Source: a virus. Taken from it: a stretch of 20,415 nucleotides of DNA. The notes beneath the pieces are model-generated. The model saw only the letters and a list, made by a program, of their open reading frames with translations, had not been told where the DNA came from and did not search any database. Position numbers and translations under genes: made by a program. Shown piece after piece: positions 6,826 through 12,833 of this stretch (the stretch's first letter is position 1; every line of letters starts with the position of its first letter). The stretch is from positions 1 through 20,415 of IMG/VR virus record IMGVR_UViG_3300015360_000239. The stretch is one strand, 5' to 3'.

Positions 6826-7956
6826 ATGCCCGTCGCACAACTTCCACAAACCGAGTTCCGTCTGTCCGCCCGCGCCGCCCTTGGCGCCATTGATTCCGCC
6901 AAAGGTTTTTTCAAGGATGTTTCGCTTATGACCGAGGGCGAGGCGCTCGGGCACGGATGTTTCTGCGACACGAAAACCTTGCAAGGCGTGTTTGGCCTTG
7001 CGCAGAAATCGCCGGTAAAAGCGTACCTCACGCACGGCAGCATGTTCGAGGCCGACCGGCTCGGCCAGGAGGTCGGCCTGTTCTCCGGCATCTACATCGA
7101 GGCCAAGCAGGTCAAGGCCAAGCAATTCACTTTTTTCAAATCCTTCAAGGAAGGCACTGACACGGCTGCGAAGTATGCCGCGCTGATGGATCTCGCCGAG
7201 GCCGACCCGTCGCTGTTTGGCGTGTCGCTGTCGTTCTCCGGCAGTCTGGTCTGGTCCATGCCGGACGGCGCCGAAATGGAGTTTTCCGAGGACCGGCCCG
7301 AGGGCTGCGAAATGGAAATGCCATCCGTGCGCGTGGGCCGCATCTACTCCGCTGATTTTGTGGGAGACCCGGCCGCGAATCCGTCCGGCCTGTTCGACGC
7401 GCGCCGGATTGCCGCCGCGCAGTTGCTCGGCATCGAGCTTCCCACGCTTAGGTCCGCTGATGTTTCCCCTTCCCCTCTCACCAAACCGGCCGCGGTCACG
7501 GTAATTGACGCCGCCGTAGTTAGCAAACCCAACAATATTTCCATGATTAAAGACCTTCGCTCCAAGTTTTCCGATCCCGCCGTGTTCACCCGCGCCTGCG
7601 AAATTTATTCGCTCAACGATAAGCTGACCATTGCCGAAATCGAGACCGCCATTGCAGGCGAGGCCAAGGAATCCGCTTCCATCAAGCTCGCCGCCGACTT
7701 CGAGGCGCTGACGCTCGCTCAGGTCGAGGCCACCAAAAAGCATGAGAGCGAAGTCGCCGCGCTTAAGGCCGACCTTGCCGCCGCCCGGCTGGGCGCGACC
7801 GCCATCAACCTCGGCAACGGTGGCGACGGCGGGGGCGACATCCTCGCCAGGTATTCCGCCATGGGCAACAACGAGGCCGGCGCTTTCTATGCCGCTAACC
7901 GCGAGGCCATCGCCCGCGCTGTCTCGGCCCGCAACGACGCCGCCCGCGCCAAGTAA
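6826..7956 (+). CDS. Prohead protease with C-terminal scaffold domain
   Basis: This is a 376-aa protein. The N-terminal 200 residues fit a serine-type prohead maturation protease: candidate catalytic His at H70 (KAYLTHG), candidate Ser at S134 in LFGVSLSFSG, and the later segment YSADFVGDPAANPSGLF, which resembles the Asp/Pro-containing motif that closes such domains. Residues about 200-239 form a Pro/Ala/Ser linker. From residue 240 (MIKDLRSKFSDPAVF) the protein is a helical, charged scaffold-like region with a coiled coil (residues about 285-325), then a Gly-rich stretch and an Ala-rich tail. Lambda uses the same design: protease C with scaffold Nu3 started internally in the same frame. The protease would cleave scaffold and itself during head maturation. 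The catalytic residues are proposed from context only. Confidence 0.85.
   Translation: MPVAQLPQTEFRLSARAALGAIDSAKGFFKDVSLMTEGEALGHGCFCDTKTLQGVFGLAQKSPVKAYLTHGSMFEADRLGQEVGLFSGIYIEAKQVKAKQFTFFKSFKEGTDTAAKYAALMDLAEADPSLFGVSLSFSGSLVWSMPDGAEMEFSEDRPEGCEMEMPSVRVGRIYSADFVGDPAANPSGLFDARRIAAAQLLGIELPTLRSADVSPSPLTKPAAVTVIDAAVVSKPNNISMIKDLRSKFSDPAVFTRACEIYSLNDKLTIAEIETAIAGEAKESASIKLAADFEALTLAQVEATKKHESEVAALKADLAAARLGATAINLGNGGDGGGDILARYSAMGNNEAGAFYAANREAIARAVSARNDAARAK
7505..7526 (+). promoter_or_regulatory. TTGACG-N12-GCAA element, copy 3 (inside the protease gene, before an internal start)
   Basis: This is an exact spacing match lying inside a coding frame. It is followed by ACCCAACAATATTTCC and an in-frame ATG at 7543. 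The same ACCCAACA continuation follows copy 7 (14618). TAA directly precedes TTGACG out of frame, as at true intergenic copy 7. Confidence 0.8.
7543..7956 (+). CDS. Head scaffold protein from an internal start (Nu3-like)
   Basis: This is a 137-aa product sharing frame and stop with the protease gene. The internal ATG is preceded by a full copy of the element found before other genes of this phage, and by a T-rich leader. The protein begins MIKDLRSKFSDPAVFTRACE, has a charged coiled coil in its middle (TLAQVEATKKHESEVAALKAD) and an Ala-rich C-terminus (SARNDAARAK). Scaffold proteins are small, helical and made in large excess, then removed by the protease. Lambda Nu3 is translated from inside gene C in the same way. 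Internal initiation explains the excess of scaffold over protease. The internal start is inferred from the element and family knowledge, not proven. Confidence 0.65.
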   Translation: MIKDLRSKFSDPAVFTRACEIYSLNDKLTIAEIETAIAGEAKESASIKLAADFEALTLAQVEATKKHESEVAALKADLAAARLGATAINLGNGGDGGGDILARYSAMGNNEAGAFYAANREAIARAVSARNDAARAK

Positions 7957-7997
7957 TTTCCACCAACTCAACCGAAAAAACCTAAAAAAATCTTTTT
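7957..7997 (+). promoter_or_regulatory. A/T-rich leader of the major capsid gene
   Basis: The leader has no Shine-Dalgarno and no TTGACG element, but has long A and T runs (CCTAAAAAAATCTTTTT) directly before the ATG. In this GC-rich sequence that is striking. Unstructured A/U-rich leaders favour strong, Shine-Dalgarno-independent translation, which fits the most abundant virion protein. Confidence 0.5.
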
Positions 7998-8873
7998 ATG
8001 GCAACCCTGACGAACGTAAACGATAAAATTATTTCGCAAAAGGCGCTCGAAGGCCTGACCGCGTACCTGTCTCCCTTCTCTGCTTTCTCAACCAACTACG
8101 ACGACGACGCCAAGCAAAAGGGCGACACCGTTGTCGTGCCGCTCGTCGGCACGCTCACCGCTACGACTTTCTCCAACTATGAAGTTGGGGGCGGGACCAT
8201 GACGGCCGCGACCGTGCTGCTCAATCAGCATAAGAATGTTCCGCTCGACCTGACCGACATTCAGTTCGCGAACTCCAGTTCCGCGCAGCTGGAGAAGTGG
8301 GGTTTTCAAGCCGGCCAAGCGCTTGGCGAACTCGTCACGACCACGATCTGGGCCGCGATCACCTCGGTAAATTTCACGATCGGTTACACCTACCCGGTGG
8401 CCTCGTGGAACGTCGCCCGCTTGCTCGAAGTGCGCCGCGTGCAGAATGTCGGCAAGGTGCCGCAGAACGACCGCAGCCTGTTTCTCGATCCGACCTCGAT
8501 GGCGGCGATCCTCGGCGACGTCGCGGTGCAGTCAGCCAGCCTCTACGGCGGCAACAGTGCCATCCGCGAGGGCCGCATTGATCGTGTGGGCGGATACAAC
8601 CTCTTTGAGTCCTCGCTCATCCCGACCACTAACACTCAATACGGTTTTGCCGTCCACCCCTCGGCCATCGCCGTCGCGGTTCGCGGTCTCCAGCCGAGCG
8701 ATTCCTCGATGTACCTTGCCTCTGGCTTGATCAGGGAGGCAGTCTCGGGCCTGACCATTGGCTATCGCAGACATTACAGCCCTAGCGCTGGTCGTCAGTA
8801 CCTTAATTTCGAGTGCGTTTTTGGATCGGCCGCCGGCATTACCGGTTCGCTGCACCGCATCGCGTTTCAGTGA
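7998..8873 (+). CDS. Major capsid protein
   Basis: This is a 291-aa protein directly after the protease/scaffold gene, the normal place for the major head protein. It begins MATLTNVNDKIISQKALEGL. The sequence shows alternating helices and strands with features seen in HK97-fold capsid proteins: an N-terminal helix, a strand-rich segment with GDTVVVPLVG, a central domain (SLFLDPTSMAAILGDVAVQS), and a late strand with YRRHYSPSAGRQYLNFECVFG followed by a C-terminal hydrophobic strand. No large N-terminal delta domain is present, in keeping with a separate scaffold protein. A hairpin and terminator follow, so the head transcript probably ends or is attenuated after it. The class is supported by position and pattern; the exact subfamily is not clear. 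Confidence 0.9.
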   Translation: MATLTNVNDKIISQKALEGLTAYLSPFSAFSTNYDDDAKQKGDTVVVPLVGTLTATTFSNYEVGGGTMTAATVLLNQHKNVPLDLTDIQFANSSSAQLEKWGFQAGQALGELVTTTIWAAITSVNFTIGYTYPVASWNVARLLEVRRVQNVGKVPQNDRSLFLDPTSMAAILGDVAVQSASLYGGNSAIREGRIDRVGGYNLFESSLIPTTNTQYGFAVHPSAIAVAVRGLQPSDSSMYLASGLIREAVSGLTIGYRRHYSPSAGRQYLNFECVFGSAAGITGSLHRIAFQ

Positions 8874-8894
8874 GAAACTGACTCCACAAAGTTT

Positions 8895-8911
8895 CCCGCG
8901 CCCGGCGCGGG
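8895..8911. other. GC-rich hairpin after the capsid gene
   Basis: CCCGCGC, loop CCG, GCGCGGG gives a perfect 7-bp stem 22 bases after the capsid stop. It has no U-tract of its own. It may protect the 3' end of the head-gene mRNA or assist the terminator that follows 20 bases later. Confidence 0.6.
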
Positions 8912-8930
8912 GTGCTCGTGTGTTCATAGG

Positions 8931-8963
8931 AAGGGCCGCTCAGAAATGGGCGGCTCTTTTTTT
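8931..8963 (+). terminator. Rho-independent terminator after the major capsid gene
   Basis: The stem is AAGGGCCGC paired with GCGGCTCTT (9 bp including one G-T pair) with a 10-base loop, followed by a run of seven T (8957-8963). It lies between the capsid gene and the glycosyltransferase cassette, so the cassette should depend on readthrough or its own promoter. Confidence 0.8.
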
Positions 8964-8990
8964 GTGCAGTCGGCGGCTCTGTTTTTGTGC
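8948..8990 (+). repeat. Tandem duplication of the terminator's 3' arm and T-run
   Basis: 8948-8967 and 8971-8990 match at 18 of 20 positions (GGCGGCTCT, T-run, GTGC) with a period of 23 bases. The second copy has its T-run broken by one G. The 5' arm GCCGC could pair with either copy, giving two alternative hairpins. Confidence 0.7.
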
Positions 8991-9015
8991 TTTACTCTCC
9001 CGCCGCCAGCATCCG
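8984..9015 (+). promoter_or_regulatory. Copy 2 of a 32-bp repeated upstream element (possible promoter of the glycosyltransferase cassette)
   Basis: It matches 665-696 at 29 of 32 positions (shared TTTGTGCTTTACTCTCCC, CGCCAGC, TCCG). It lies between a terminator and the first gene of a coupled cassette, exactly where a promoter is needed. No consensus -10 box is visible. Confidence 0.45.
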
Positions 9016-9024
9016 AAGTGGGCC

Positions 9025-10779
9025 ATGAGCAAAGAGTCCCCGCTTATTTCGCTGTGCCTGATTGCCGGCAACGAGGAAATGCATGTTCGCCGCTGCCTCA
9101 AGACATTCGCGCCAATGGCGGACGAGATTATCGTCGTCCGCGCCATCGGCAACCTGAAACCGGACGCCACGCTCGACATTGCACACGCCGAGTTCGGCGC
9201 GATTACCGCGGAATACCGCAACGCGCCGGAAAACGCGGACTGGCCGCACGTGGACAATTTCGCAAACGCCCGTAACATGGCGTTCGATCTGGCTACCGGG
9301 CAGTTTCAGGTTTGGGTAGATTTCGACGACATCGCGGAGGCCGACCACGTTCTCGGATTCCGCGACGCCGCCGAAAACGCGAACCTTTCCGGCTGGGACG
9401 TTATTCACCTGCCGTACTCCATCCCATACAGTGGCGCCTCTCCGCGCCGTGAGCGCATCATCCGGCGCGGTTGCGGTAAGTGGGTGGGCGCCGTGCATGA
9501 GTGCATCCACGACGCAAAGGAGGGCAACCGGCACGTTGTAGGCGACGACATCGTGGTCGTTCACGCGCCCTTGGTGAATAAGACGCGCAATGGAATGTCA
9601 AACTCGCGCAACATAAGGATCCTCGACGCAGTGAAAGACAAAAGCATTGGCGAGCTGTATTATCACCACCAGGAACTCATTGGCCTTGGCCGCAACACCG
9701 AGGCCATCGCCGCCGGCAAGCTCGCGCTGGGGCACGAGGCGCTCGGGCCGCATGAGAGGTATGAGATATTCACGAATCTGGCGCTCATATCCCAGACCAA
9801 CGAGCAGAGGCGCACGTTTTTGCTGCACGCATTTGGCACCGACCCGACGCGCCGCGAGGCGCTGGCGCTGATGATGACAAACGAGCTTAACGGCGCCACG
9901 CCAAACGCGCGGGCCTCGCTGGCCTACGCGCAGATGATGCGCGCACTGCCCAAGCCCGACAACGCCCCGAGCCTGGCGTCGTTGAGAAACCACCTCTACA
10001 CCCCGAGCGGCGAAGCCTCGTTTTATTCGATGGCGCTTCGTGCAAATGGAAAAATGGCAGAGGCGGACGCGCTTCAACTCGAAGCCTTCCGGCGCGCTGG
10101 CGGCAAGATTTCCCTGCTCCACGCCACGCGCGGGCGCGGACAGCAGGCTCTGACTCAGCGCAAATTTTGGATCGACTCGGCAATTAACCCCGAGCTGGTC
10201 GAGCATATTTTCGCCTGCGACGACGACGACCGGCAGGGCAACGGACATATCGCGCTTTTTAATCACACCGTGGTTCCGGTCGGTGGCGGCTGTTGCGCGG
10301 CATGGAACGCGGCGGCGACGGTATCCAGCGGCGAGGTACTCATCGCAATTGCGGATGACGTTATTCCGCCTATCGGGTGGGACCGCGCCGTGCTGGAGGC
10401 CATCGGCGACACGACAAAGCCGGCCGTGCTCGCAACCTCTGACGGCCACCGCAAGGACACGCTGCTCACTCTCGCGATCCTCACGCGCGCGCGACTGGTG
10501 CAGCAGGGCGGCAAGGTGTGGCACCCCAGATTTAAATCGGTCTACTGCGACAACTATTTCACGCACCAAGCCTACAAGGACGGCGTGGTGATTGAGGCGC
10601 GGCAGATTGTTTTTGAGCACTCGCATCCGGTCTTCACCGGCGCGCCGATAGATAAAACCTATGCCGAAAGCAACGCGGTCCAGCGGTATATCGACGGGCG
10701 CGCGGCCTACATGGAGCTGACCGGCGAGACCCTGCCCGAGCTGGTTTTCACCGAGCCAACACCAACACCAACACCATGA
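9025..10779 (+). CDS. Two-domain glycosyltransferase (GT-A fold, family 2-like)
   Basis: This is a 584-aa protein from ATGAGC at 9025. The frame is open from 8758, but the upstream part overlaps the capsid gene and terminator. The N-terminal domain (about 1-200) begins ISLCLIAGNEEMHVRRCLKT, typical of family-2 glycosyltransferases, and has a DXD-type site DFDD at 99-102. A helical, TPR-like middle follows (about 205-370; YYHHQELIGLGRNTEAIAAG). The C-terminal domain (about 375-540) looks like a second GT-A domain, with CDDDD at 398-402 and ADD at 443-445, the latter being the likely metal site. It would transfer sugars from nucleotide-sugars to a virion protein or host surface glycan. The end is a PTPTPTP tail made by a six-base DNA repeat. 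Its stop overlaps the next start as ATGA. Confidence 0.85.
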   Translation: MSKESPLISLCLIAGNEEMHVRRCLKTFAPMADEIIVVRAIGNLKPDATLDIAHAEFGAITAEYRNAPENADWPHVDNFANARNMAFDLATGQFQVWVDFDDIAEADHVLGFRDAAENANLSGWDVIHLPYSIPYSGASPRRERIIRRGCGKWVGAVHECIHDAKEGNRHVVGDDIVVVHAPLVNKTRNGMSNSRNIRILDAVKDKSIGELYYHHQELIGLGRNTEAIAAGKLALGHEALGPHERYEIFTNLALISQTNEQRRTFLLHAFGTDPTRREALALMMTNELNGATPNARASLAYAQMMRALPKPDNAPSLASLRNHLYTPSGEASFYSMALRANGKMAEADALQLEAFRRAGGKISLLHATRGRGQQALTQRKFWIDSAINPELVEHIFACDDDDRQGNGHIALFNHTVVPVGGGCCAAWNAAATVSSGEVLIAIADDVIPPIGWDRAVLEAIGDTTKPAVLATSDGHRKDTLLTLAILTRARLVQQGGKVWHPRFKSVYCDNYFTHQAYKDGVVIEARQIVFEHSHPVFTGAPIDKTYAESNAVQRYIDGRAAYMELTGETLPELVFTEPTPTPTP

Positions 10780-11117
10780 ACGAAGATGCGCAACGCGTGG
10801 CGCTCGCCGCCGCCGATGGATGGACGAACTTGCAGTGGACCGAGATACATAACCCGTGGAACGAACGAAGATTGAGGGGAATCCCGCCAGCCAGCAGCTC
10901 ACGGTCATTGATCAGTGAGGTGCCATTCTACCGCACCGACCTGAACGCGATGAATTGGCTGGAGAGGAAGCTCGCCGCCGATAGTGACTACGGCTTCCAC
11001 TTGAGCCGCGTCACCGGCGCCACAATTGGCAGCGATATGATGCTTTTCTCGGCGAGCGCGAAACACCGCGCCGAGGCATACCTCCGCACAATCGGCAAAT
11101 GGGTTGACTCACCATGA
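10776..11117 (+). CDS. Phage ABA-sandwich-like small protein
   Basis: This is a 113-aa protein. The pattern YRTDLNAMNWLERKL, then YGFHLSR, then HRAEAYLRTIGKW matches a small domain I know from many phage genomes (often annotated Phage ABA sandwich): an Asp-Leu-Asn-Ala-Met helix, a central strand pair, and a C-terminal Arg-Ala-Glu-Ala-x-Leu-Arg-Thr-Ile/Leu-Gly-x-Trp helix. In other phages it is usually a non-structural protein of unknown role. Here it is locked between two glycosyltransferases by ATGA overlaps on both sides, which suggests co-expression with them. No Shine-Dalgarno is seen, so translation probably depends on coupling. The N-terminal 40 residues, with several Trp, are variable. 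Confidence 0.65.
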   Translation: MNEDAQRVALAAADGWTNLQWTEIHNPWNERRLRGIPPASSSRSLISEVPFYRTDLNAMNWLERKLAADSDYGFHLSRVTGATIGSDMMLFSASAKHRAEAYLRTIGKWVDSP

Positions 11118-11908
11118 AACTCTCCTGCCTCATCCTCACCCACAACGAGGCCGACCGAATCGACATCGCGATCACGCACGCGCTGCAATGGGCCGACGAG
11201 GTTGTCGTGCTCGACAAGCAGAGCACGGACCGGACCCGCGCCATCGCGCTCGACATGGGCGCCCGTGTTGAGACGCTCCCGTTCTCGCGGCAGGGCCACG
11301 AAAACCTTGCGCAAATGGCCTCTTGCGCAACGCATGACTGGGTGTGGCGCTTCACTCCCGGCGAAGTTCCCACCGAAAAACTAATCGCCGCCGGCAAGGC
11401 GCTAATGTCGGACGACATCGACGCCGTTCTCGTGCCTCACTTTTATTATGCGTTCGGCTCGCACCAGCCCACGTCGCCGTGGTCATTCAGCGGTCAGCCG
11501 CGACTGTATAATCGCACCCGAGTAACGTTCACGGGAATTTCTCACGACGCCATCCGGGCCGAGCGCGTCGCGACAATCGAGGGCAAAGAGGATTGCTACG
11601 TGCTCCATCAAACGCACTCGGGCGCCGACAGCTTTTTGCGCGTTCACGCCGACTACGCGCTCAACGAAGGCGCACACGGAGAGCCCAGGCCGGCGTTTGA
11701 GCGCGCCTTGCTCATGTCGCAGAAATACGACAAGCAGTTTGCCGAAAGTGCGGCCATGTTCCCCCACATGTTGGGCTGGAAAATCTACTGGTTTTCCGTC
11801 GCGCTCCACGCATGGGAGCGCAGTCTGTCCGCGCCGATCAAGGAAGGTTACCGCGCCCGCGCGCTGGCCTACCTCAAAACATACTGGCGCAAAGGGGAAT
11901 CGCCATGA
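11114..11908 (+). CDS. Family-2-like glycosyltransferase with altered DXD site
   Basis: This is a 264-aa protein resembling WaaE/KdtX-type family-2 enzymes: LSCLILTHNEADRIDIAI, then WADEVVVLDKQSTDRTRAIA and a GARVE strand, the usual nucleotide-sugar binding half. At the place where these enzymes read DWV-x-x-(L)-DADE, this protein has DWVWRFTPGE (residues 75-84), so both metal-binding Asp residues are replaced (by T81 and G83), while E84 remains. The C-terminal half has the expected Trp/Tyr-rich helices (GWKIYWFSVALHAWERSL) that in this family often bind the acceptor or membrane. It may be metal-independent, a partner of the other two enzymes, or inactive. Its start overlaps the previous stop and its stop overlaps the next start, both as ATGA. 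Confidence 0.8.
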   Translation: MKLSCLILTHNEADRIDIAITHALQWADEVVVLDKQSTDRTRAIALDMGARVETLPFSRQGHENLAQMASCATHDWVWRFTPGEVPTEKLIAAGKALMSDDIDAVLVPHFYYAFGSHQPTSPWSFSGQPRLYNRTRVTFTGISHDAIRAERVATIEGKEDCYVLHQTHSGADSFLRVHADYALNEGAHGEPRPAFERALLMSQKYDKQFAESAAMFPHMLGWKIYWFSVALHAWERSLSAPIKEGYRARALAYLKTYWRKGESP

Positions 11909-12495
11909 CGCCGCTTCTATCAATCCTCGTGGCCGGCACGCCGTCGCGGGTCGAGTCGTTCGCCCTGCCGCTGATTCGCCGGCTGGAGGCTCAGGCGGTT
12001 GGCCTGCCCGTGGAGATCCTTTATTTGCTAGATAATAAAATGCGCAGCGTGGGCGGAAAGCGGCAGGCGTTGCTGGATATTGCGCGGGGCGATTACGTCG
12101 CTTTTTGCGACGACGACGACGCCGTGGAGCATGACTACATTCGCGAAATACTTGGCGCTATTAACCTGAGCCGGCCGGACGTGGTGACGTTCGACCAGCT
12201 GGCCGACATCGGCGGATATATCGGCATCGTCCATTGCCGCCTCGGGCAAGCCGAGGAATGTTTCGCTCCGTCGCCGCACGTTACGCCGCGCGACGCCTGG
12301 CACTTTCACGCATGGCGCCGCTCGCTGGCGCAGTGCTGCAAGTTTCCGGATCTCATGGATGGCGAAGACTACGCATGGGCCAAGCAGGCGCGCACGCTTG
12401 CGAAGTCGGAGGTCCACCTCGACAAGGTTCTACACCGATACACGTTTAGGCCGGCCCTGACCGAGGCGACTGGAAAAAACTTGCCGCAGCATTGA
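11905..12495 (+). CDS. Small family-2 glycosyltransferase with intact DDDD and ED motifs
   Basis: This is a 196-aa protein from ATG 11905, which overlaps the previous stop as ATGA and has GGGG about 9 bases upstream. Open frame extends back to 11812, but that part duplicates the end of the neighbouring gene in another frame. Residues 49-72 (VGGKRQALLDIARGDYVAFC followed by DDDD) are the classic nucleotide-sugar/metal site of GT-A enzymes, and DGEDYAWAKQA gives the ED catalytic-base motif at 154-155. It is smaller than usual (most are 230-300 aa) but appears complete, ending with HRYTFRPALTEATGKN. It is the last gene of the cassette, and its stop TGA lies inside the TTGACG element of the next gene. 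It probably adds a sugar to the same acceptor as the other cassette enzymes. Confidence 0.8.
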   Translation: MTPLLSILVAGTPSRVESFALPLIRRLEAQAVGLPVEILYLLDNKMRSVGGKRQALLDIARGDYVAFCDDDDAVEHDYIREILGAINLSRPDVVTFDQLADIGGYIGIVHCRLGQAEECFAPSPHVTPRDAWHFHAWRRSLAQCCKFPDLMDGEDYAWAKQARTLAKSEVHLDKVLHRYTFRPALTEATGKNLPQH

Positions 12496-12513
12496 CGCCC
12501 TCGGCCATAGCAA
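12492..12513 (+). promoter_or_regulatory. TTGACG-N12-GCAA element, copy 4 (before the connector gene)
   Basis: The element joins directly to ATG at 12514. The cassette's last stop TGA is inside TTGAC. Bases 12501-12521 form a perfect 8-bp hairpin, TCGGCCAT-AGCAA-ATGGCCGA, that encloses the start codon. Confidence 0.8.
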
Positions 12514-12831
12514 ATGGCCGACACCTCGCTGACTTACTTCATGGGCCGCACGCTCGGCTCGCTCATGGACTGGGGCAACGATGCACTGCTCTACCATGGC
12601 CAGCGCTACCGGTGCATCATAAATCCCGCCGTGCGCATAGACGATCAGGAGCTGGTCGGCTCGCTGCCGGGTCTGGTTTATCCGCTGGTGATTTTGAAGG
12701 ATGATTTCCCGGCCGGGCCGCCTCCGGTTGGTGCGCGGCTGACCGTGGGTGGCAAGCTTTTCACGCGCCGGGGCGACGCGGGCGAAGATAATTTGAGCTA
12801 CACTATCACGCTGGCCAAGCACGGCGCCTGA
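12514..12831 (+). CDS. Head-tail connector (gpFII-position protein)
   Basis: This is a 105-aa, beta-rich protein. It is the first gene after the glycosyltransferase cassette and before the tail completion gene, matching lambda gpFII (117 aa), which joins head and tail. Residues 28-60 (HGQRYRCIINPAVRIDDQEL and onward) and 75-100 (GARLTVGGKLFTRRGDAGED, then SYTITLAK) read as beta strands separated by turns, as in small barrel connectors. The loop DDFPAGPPPVGARLTVGG is typical of small phage proteins that say 'value allowed at this site' in barrel form. There is no Shine-Dalgarno; the start depends on the TTGACG element. It could also be a minor tail or neck protein. Confidence 0.55.
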   Translation: MADTSLTYFMGRTLGSLMDWGNDALLYHGQRYRCIINPAVRIDDQELVGSLPGLVYPLVILKDDFPAGPPPVGARLTVGGKLFTRRGDAGEDNLSYTITLAKHGA

Positions 12832-12833
12832 TC

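Noticed and set aside
6328-7971. 547-codon open frame on the minus strand opposite the portal and protease genes
   Set aside because: It mirrors the high GC third-position bias of well-supported plus-strand genes and its translation has no recognisable domain.
8946-9275. ORF starting MGGSFF over the terminator and first glycosyltransferase
   Set aside because: It reads through the terminator and out of frame over a well-supported gene; its resemblance to the 75-aa ORF's end comes from the repeated 32-bp DNA element.
9598-10908. 436-codon open frame on the minus strand
   Set aside because: It lies opposite the well-supported two-domain glycosyltransferase and is a GC-bias shadow.
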